Shown here: in pieces, positions 59,686-64,000 of the stretch
How the letters are laid out: every line of letters begins with the position of its first letter
Position numbering within the stretch: the stretch's first letter is position 1
Source: Mycobacterium bohemicum DSM 44277
Lineage (GTDB): Bacteria; Actinomycetota; Actinomycetes; Mycobacteriales; Mycobacteriaceae
Assembly: GCF_001053185.1 (NCBI RefSeq)
Contig: NZ_CSTD01000003.1
Coordinates: 340,324-404,323, forward strand
Direction: 5' to 3'
Length of the DNA: 64,000 nt
Notes under the pieces: generated by a model
The model's database searches: none
Told to the model about the DNA's origin: nothing
What the model saw: the letters and a program-made list of their open reading frames with translations, nothing else
Made by a program: the position numbers and the translations under genes

Positions 59686-59940
59686 GGCCCGCTGCCCGAC
59701 CGGCTCCGGGTGCTGGTGCTCACGCTGTCCGAGGAGCAGACGGTGGTCGCCGCCCGGACCGCCGGCCTCGATGACGTGTACCTGCTGGCCGCCGAGGACG
59801 TGCCCGACGGGCCCGGCGGCGCGGCGGGTTCGGAGGTGTCGGCCCCCCTGGGGGGCCCGATCAGCCGTGAGCAGCAACTGGCAGTATTGGCCGTCCGGGT
59901 GGAGATGGCCGCGGTTTACATGCGACTGGTGCGGGGATAG
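59686..59940 (+). pseudogene. C-terminal remnant of the SIS/TobH-like protein (Rv3256c homologue)
   Basis: From about IDGPLPDRLRVLVLTLSEEQ the reading frame no longer resembles a phosphomannomutase. It reads like the end of a phosphoglucose/phosphomannose-isomerase-like protein: AEDVPDGPGG, then QQLAVLAVRVEMAAVYMRLV, the final helix typical of that family. In M. tuberculosis Rv3256c (346 residues) stands between pmmA and manA; only ~80 residues are left. The fusion is in frame, so an automatic annotation would report a 539-residue mutase. Confidence 0.65.
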
Positions 59941-59948
59941 ATACACAA

Positions 59949-61175
59949 GTGGAGCTGCTGCGCGGGGCCTTGCGGACGTACGCGTGGGGATCGCGCACCG
60001 CGATCGCCGAATTCACCGGCCGTCCCGTCCCCGCCGCGCACCCGGAGGCCGAGCTGTGGTTCGGCGCGCACCCCGGCGACCCGGCCTGGCTCGAAACCGA
60101 CGGCGGCGAGGTGTCTTTGCTCAAGGCGCTTCTCGCCGACCCCGAGGGCCAGCTCGGCCCGGGGTCGCGCACCCGCTTCGGCGACGTCCTGCCGTTCCTG
60201 GTCAAGGTGCTGGCCGCCGACGAGCCGCTGTCGTTGCAGGCCCACCCCAGCGCCGAACAGGCGCTGGAGGGCTACCTGCGCGAGGAGCGGCTGGGCATCC
60301 CGGTCAATTCGCCGATCCGCAACTACCGCGACACCTCGCACAAGCCGGAGCTGCTGGTGGCGCTGCAGCCGTTCGAGGCGCTGGCCGGCTTCCGCGAGGT
60401 GTCCCGGACCATCGCGCTGCTGCGCGCGCTGGCCGTCTCCGACCTGGACCCGTTCATCGAACTGCTCGACGACACCTCCGCCGCCGACGGGCTGCGCGCG
60501 CTGTTCACCACGTGGATCACCGCGCCGCAGCCGGACCTCGACACGCTGGTCCCGGCGGTGCTCGACGGCGCCATCCACTACGTCAGCTCGGGGGCGACCG
60601 AGTTCGCCGCCGAGGCCAAGACGGTGCTGGAGCTCGGCGAGCGCTACCCCGGCGACGCCGGGGTGCTGGCGGCGTTGCTGCTCAACCGGATCACCCTGGC
60701 CCCGGGCGAGGCGATCTTCGTGCCGGCCGGCAACCTGCACACCTACCTGCGCGGCTTCGCCGTCGAGGTGATGGCCAACTCCGACAACGTGTTGCGCGGC
60801 GGGCTGACCCCCAAGCACGTCGACGTGCCCGAGCTGCTCCGGGTGCTCGATTTCAACCCCAGCGCCGAGGCGCAGCTGCGCCCGCCCGTGCGCCGCGAGG
60901 GGTTCGCCCTGCTCTACGAGACCCCGGCCGACGAATTCGCGGTCGCCCGGCTGGAGCTCGACGGCGAGTACCTCGGCCACGAGGTCGACGCCGCGTGCGG
61001 CCACGAGGGCCCGCAGGTCCTGCTGTGCACCCGGGGTTGCACGACGGTGCACGGCAAGTCCGGCTCCCTCACGCTGCACCGGGGAACTGCCGCCTGGGTC
61101 GCGGCCGACGACGGGCCGATCCGCCTGATCGCCCGCGAGCCCACCGAGCTGTTCAGGGCGACTGTAGGGCTGTGA
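59949..61175 (+). CDS. manA: ManA mannose-6-phosphate isomerase
   Basis: A 408-residue type I phosphomannose isomerase: WGSRTAIAEF, zinc ligands in LQAHPSAEQA, HKPELLVAL and PAGNLHTYL, and catalytic region NSDNVLRGGLTPKH. It interconverts fructose-6-P and mannose-6-P at the head of the mannose pathway used by pmmA and manB. GTG 59949, 8 bases after the tobH remnant. Its end overlaps the convergent FAD-dependent gene by 23 bases. Confidence 0.94.
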   Translation: MELLRGALRTYAWGSRTAIAEFTGRPVPAAHPEAELWFGAHPGDPAWLETDGGEVSLLKALLADPEGQLGPGSRTRFGDVLPFLVKVLAADEPLSLQAHPSAEQALEGYLREERLGIPVNSPIRNYRDTSHKPELLVALQPFEALAGFREVSRTIALLRALAVSDLDPFIELLDDTSAADGLRALFTTWITAPQPDLDTLVPAVLDGAIHYVSSGATEFAAEAKTVLELGERYPGDAGVLAALLLNRITLAPGEAIFVPAGNLHTYLRGFAVEVMANSDNVLRGGLTPKHVDVPELLRVLDFNPSAEAQLRPPVRREGFALLYETPADEFAVARLELDGEYLGHEVDAACGHEGPQVLLCTRGCTTVHGKSGSLTLHRGTAAWVAADDGPIRLIAREPTELFRATVGL

Positions 61176-62574
61176 CCGCCCGGTCCTCCCGGGCCGCCGC
61201 CGCGCGCTCCCGCGCAGCCTCCCGGCGCTCGCGCAGCCACAGCCGCATGTTGTGCCGGATGGCGTGGCCGATGATCCGCGGCGGCGGGACCATGTAGAGG
61301 CTGTCCAGCAGGGAGAACCGGCGCAAAAACCATTCGGCCAGAACGGCTTCCGTCTCGGCGGCCCCGAGGAACTGGTCGAACAGGGCCGCGGACGGCCGCC
61401 ACCACCAGGGGACGTGCTCCTTGCTGACCGCGTGGTGGAAGCCGACGTCGGCGATGCCGTTCATGATCCACACCGGATAGGTGGTCCTGGCCGTCGCGCC
61501 GTTCAGCGCCGCGGCCACCTGGTGGTCCGGGAAACGCAGCGCCCACTTCAGGTGCGCGGCCTGCAGGGACGTCATCGTCATGCCCTGGCCGAACGTGGGG
61601 TTGAAGCTGGCGACGGCGTCGCCGAGCGGGATGATGCCGGCCGGGAAGCGGTCCAGCTTGTCGTAGCGGCGCCACCTGCTGGCCGGGAACGCGTGATAGG
61701 CCGGCTCACCGAACGGCTCGGCCTGCGCCAGCGCGGCCTGGAAGTGGTCCGGGAGCAGTTCGCGGGCCAGCTCCAGCATCTCCGGAAACGTCCCGGGCGG
61801 TTTGGCGCCGCCCACCCCGAACGTCGTCAGCACCCAGCCGCCGTCCTCGTAGAACAGCATGCCCAGGCCCAGCGACTGGTCGTGCGAGGCGCCCGCCACC
61901 ACCACCTTCTCGGCGAGCAGGCCGTCGGGAATCCGGAACCGCTGCGTCGCGTAGTGGATCCCGATGTCGATGATCTGCTCGACCGGGCGCTCGTATCCCC
62001 ACTGCTGGAGCCACACCGGCAGCCGGGTGCCGCGCCCGGCGGCGTCCACCACCAGGTCGGCCGGCACGAACTCGTCGTCCGGGTCCAGCACCACACCGGT
62101 CACCCGACCGCGGGCGGCGTCGAACCGCGGCTCGGCGACCGGGCGCCGCACGATCTCGACGTTGTCGATGTCCCGGACACGTCGGCGCAGCTGCCATTCC
62201 AGGTGCGGGCGGCTGGGCACGTAGGCGGTGAATTCGTCGCGCAGGGTCTGGCCCACGCCCAGGACGTGGCCCGCCGCGCCGAGGTGGATGCAGTCGGGAC
62301 GGTTCTCCAGGATGGGTACGCCCGCGGCCACCATGTCCTCCAGCAGGCCGGGGAACAGGCGCTCGAACTCCGCGGCCCCGCGCGCCATCAGCATGTGCAG
62401 GTGCTGGTCCTGCGGGACGGCCGCCCGGTTGGCCGGTTCGGGCGGCAAGTCGTCGCGCTCGTAGACGGTCACCCGGCCGTAGGCGTCCGCCAGCACCCGG
62501 GCCGCGGACAGCCCGGCGATGCTTCCCCCGATGACCACCGCGTGGTCCCTGACGTTCCCTCCGCTACCCACCAT
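61153..62574 (-). CDS. FAD-dependent oxidoreductase/monooxygenase (Rv3254 homologue)
   Basis: A 473-residue flavoprotein: FAD-binding VVIGGSIAGLSAARVLAD, ExR-type RPHLEWQLRRRV, VVDAAGRGTRLPVWL (DG-like motif), and GDAVASFNPTFGQGMT, the second FAD motif of PHBH-like monooxygenases. The C-terminus is Arg/Ala-rich. ATG 62574. It probably hydroxylates or epoxidises an aromatic or isoprenoid substrate, which is unknown. Matches Rv3254 in place and size (462). Confidence 0.88.
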   Translation of the reverse strand: MVGSGGNVRDHAVVIGGSIAGLSAARVLADAYGRVTVYERDDLPPEPANRAAVPQDQHLHMLMARGAAEFERLFPGLLEDMVAAGVPILENRPDCIHLGAAGHVLGVGQTLRDEFTAYVPSRPHLEWQLRRRVRDIDNVEIVRRPVAEPRFDAARGRVTGVVLDPDDEFVPADLVVDAAGRGTRLPVWLQQWGYERPVEQIIDIGIHYATQRFRIPDGLLAEKVVVAGASHDQSLGLGMLFYEDGGWVLTTFGVGGAKPPGTFPEMLELARELLPDHFQAALAQAEPFGEPAYHAFPASRWRRYDKLDRFPAGIIPLGDAVASFNPTFGQGMTMTSLQAAHLKWALRFPDHQVAAALNGATARTTYPVWIMNGIADVGFHHAVSKEHVPWWWRPSAALFDQFLGAAETEAVLAEWFLRRFSLLDSLYMVPPPRIIGHAIRHNMRLWLRERREAARERAAAAREDRAVTALQSP

Positions 62575-62632
62575 GGCCTGGAGAGTACCCAGTAGGGTTG
62601 CGGTCCAACGAATGGCGAAAAGGGGGCGGTGG

Positions 62633-62902
62633 GTGGCCAATCGATGGCGGACGAAATCGGTCGAGCAGTCGATCGCCGACACCGACGAGCCCGACACGCG
62701 GCTGCGCAAGGAACTGACGTGGTTCGACCTGGTCGTGTTCGGGGTCGCCGTGGTGATCGGCGCCGGCATCTTCACCGTGACCGCGTCGACCGCCGGCGAC
62801 ATCACCGGTCCCGCGATCTGGATCTCGTTCGTGATCGCCGCGGCGACCTGCGCGCTGGCGGCGTTGTGCTACGCCGAGTTCGCCTCCACGCTCCCGGTCG
62901 CG
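62633..62902 (+). pseudogene. APC-family amino acid permease, N-terminal fragment
   Basis: From GTG 62633 the protein opens with ADTDEPDTRLRKELTWFDL and two membrane helices (FGVAVVIGAGIFTVTAS, then SFVIAAATCALAALCYAEFA). This is the cationic amino acid transporter start of Rv3253c (about 495 residues, 12 helices). At LPVA (~62900-62910) it switches in frame to an unrelated secreted sensor domain. Ten membrane helices are missing. Confidence 0.88.
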
Positions 62903-63415
62903 GGGGGAGCTCCGCTGGCGCTGGAGACCGAGGGCACCCAAGTGCTCGACGACGTCGACGAGGTGGACAACCCGCAATGCCTCGGCGCCTGGGCGCCGGC
63001 GCAGCAGACCGTCTATGCGGGCAGCGGCCAAACGGGTGCCGCGGTCCAGCAGTTGCGCGCCCTGAACGAGAAGGCGTGGCAGGACAGCGTCATTCAGGCC
63101 GCGCTGTCCTTCCCCTCGCTGGACAAGGTAGGCGTCTCGTATGTGAACCAGCGCGGCGAGTGGGCGCTGTGCGGCGGAAAGCCGCTCACCGTCACCGCGC
63201 CCGGCGAGCCCGCTCAGACGTGGGACTTCGGCCAGCCGGTCACCACCGCGGGCGTGCTGACCCTGAGCGCCACCCTGCGCGGCGGCAACGCCACCTGCCA
63301 GCATGGGATCCTCGAGCGGGGCAACGTGCTCATCGACATCCGGCAATGCCGCGGCACGGGCGCCGACGTGGCGGCGCTGGTCACCGCCGCCGCGGCGAAG
63401 GTGCCGCACCGCTAG
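62903..63415 (+). pseudogene. PknH-like extracellular sensor domain protein, C-terminal part
   Basis: About 170 residues matching the PknH-type sensor domain of mycobacterial lipoproteins and kinases: NPQCLGAWAPAQQTVYAG, WALCGGKPLTV, ATCQHGILERGNVLIDIRQC. The four cysteines are those that form two disulphides in PknH. The start, and any lipobox or kinase domain, is missing because the permease fragment is fused in front, in frame. It is followed after 12 bases by a lipoprotein gene, probably its natural neighbour. Confidence 0.8.
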
Positions 63416-63427
63416 GGGAGGGGTGAA

Positions 63428-63883
63428 ATGACCGCGATCTCGCGCCGATGTGCCATGGCCGCCGCGCCGGCGCTCGCCGCGTTCAGCGTGTCGTGCTCGG
63501 TCGTCACCGGGGGCACCCCCGCGGCCGCCCCGCACGGCGCCGGCACCGCCGGCACCACGAGCGCCGCACCCGCGCCGCCGGCGCAAGACCAGGTCCGCCA
63601 GACGGTGACGGCCTTCGAGGAGGCGTACAACACCCAGAACTGGGACGCCTACACCGAACTCATGTGCTCGGCGATGCGGGCCCAATTCACCGGCCCCACC
63701 ATGGACTACGTGAAGAAGGGCCGGGTTCAGAATGGCCTCACCACCATCAAAATCACCGCCGTCACGATCACCGGTGATAGCGCCACCTCGACCATGGTGG
63801 TGCACAACGAGGCCCTCGGGTCGGGCGAGCTCACCCTGCCGCTCAAGCTGGAGGACGGCTGGAAGGTGTGCAAGACATCATGA
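63428..63883 (+). CDS. Putative lipoprotein with SnoaL/NTF2-like domain
   Basis: A 151-residue exported protein. The signal peptide ends in FSVSC (Cys23) as a lipobox-like site, a Thr/Ala/Pro/Gly tether of ~35 residues follows, then a cone-like NTF2/DUF4878-type domain: VRQTVTAFEEAYNTQNWDAYTELMC and LEDGWKVCK. ATG 63428 follows AGGGG. The two Cys in the mature domain may pair. The gene overlaps the next ORF by 4 bases. Role unknown; similar proteins accompany PknH-like sensor domains. Confidence 0.65.
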   Translation: MTAISRRCAMAAAPALAAFSVSCSVVTGGTPAAAPHGAGTAGTTSAAPAPPAQDQVRQTVTAFEEAYNTQNWDAYTELMCSAMRAQFTGPTMDYVKKGRVQNGLTTIKITAVTITGDSATSTMVVHNEALGSGELTLPLKLEDGWKVCKTS

Positions 63884-64000
63884 ATGAGGTGCGCGTGGAC
63901 ATGATCGAGGGCGCGATCGACGAAGTGCCGCAACACAATCGACACCGCCGCGCGGCGCATCGGGTGGCCGCGGCGCTGGCGCTGGCCGCCCTGCTCGCGT
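63880..64000 (+). CDS. Membrane-anchored protein, start only (cut by window end)
   Basis: ATG 63880 overlaps the lipoprotein stop (ATGA), so translation is coupled. The 40 visible residues are a hydrophilic, charged start (MNEVRVDMIEGAIDEVPQHN), a basic patch (RHRRAAHR) and the beginning of a membrane helix (VAAALALAALLA). This suggests a type II membrane protein of the same locus. No family can be assigned. Confidence 0.5.
   Translation, partial: MNEVRVDMIEGAIDEVPQHNRHRRAAHRVAAALALAALLA

Noticed and set aside
58321..59940. Bifunctional mutase-isomerase fusion
   Set aside because: Only ~80 C-terminal residues of the second protein remain, without its sugar-binding domain, and the join fits the collapse pattern.
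62633..63415. Novel receptor with two membrane helices and a PknH-like sensor
   Set aside because: The N-terminal part is specifically the start of the Rv3253c-type 12-helix permease and is cut mid-protein, like the other joins in the window.

Overview
The window is high-GC actinobacterial chromosome from a slow-growing Mycobacterium, most like the M. avium complex. This rests on the gene set and gene order: accA3/accD5/accE5, sigF-rsbW, pknD with its beta-propeller, whiB2, pacL1-ctpC, DUF732 secreted proteins, PE/PPE fragments and a MIRU repeat. I could not run a species-level comparison. No rRNA, tRNA, CRISPR array, insertion sequence or prophage was seen.

Layout. 1-5.7 kb is a patchwork of gene pieces: PPE fragment, glutamate-synthase-like FMN protein, DUF5994 protein, two truncated P-type ATPases, a truncated quinone oxidoreductase and an SRPBCC protein. 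5.8-19.9 kb follows, inverted, the M. tuberculosis Rv3301c-Rv3286c order: phoY1, a two-gene ABC transporter, a broken arylsulfatase, small secreted proteins, lpqC, a broken pstS, truncated lhr, a TetR regulator, a membrane protein, rsbW-sigF and a STAS protein. 20-30.8 kb carries the acyl-CoA carboxylase block (accA3, sufE, sseA, maf, accE5, accD5, broken birA), then PH-domain and GtrA proteins, purK-MIRU-purE and fadE25. 31-34.2 kb is a three-gene signalling operon (receiver-SpoIIE phosphatase, CHASE3 histidine kinase, receiver). 34.2-41.5 kb is the pst phosphate locus with divergent pstS2-pknD. 41.5-48.2 kb holds an MFS transporter, a CoA transferase, a methyltransferase, an acyl-CoA ligase-SDR pair and a cupin-like protein. 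48.3-51.5 kb is a membrane protein plus ctpC and pacL1 (metal efflux). 51.6-62.6 kb is the cell-envelope sugar block: TIGR03089, lcp1, rmlD, wbbL1, manB, fbiA, whiB2, pmmA, manA. 62.6-64 kb is a chimeric permease, a lipoprotein and a partial gene.

The genes cooperate in propionyl/acetyl-CoA carboxylation, phosphate sensing and uptake, SigF partner switching, zinc/manganese efflux, and supply of GDP-mannose and rhamnose for arabinogalactan and mannoglycans.

The strongest anomaly is a series of about eleven abrupt joins (near 340, 2630, 3806, 9952, 10058, 14200, 15135, 26322, 56555, 59685 and 62903). At each, a gene is cut and runs straight into another gene or a distant part of itself. Several hit genes that should be essential (birA, manB). 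I read these as collapsed assembly gaps or false contig joins rather than biology. The best genuine biological leads are the SpoIIE/CHASE3/receiver operon, the palindromic operators overlapping likely promoters of pacL1-ctpC and whiB2, the purK-purE MIRU, and a 20-bp tandem repeat.
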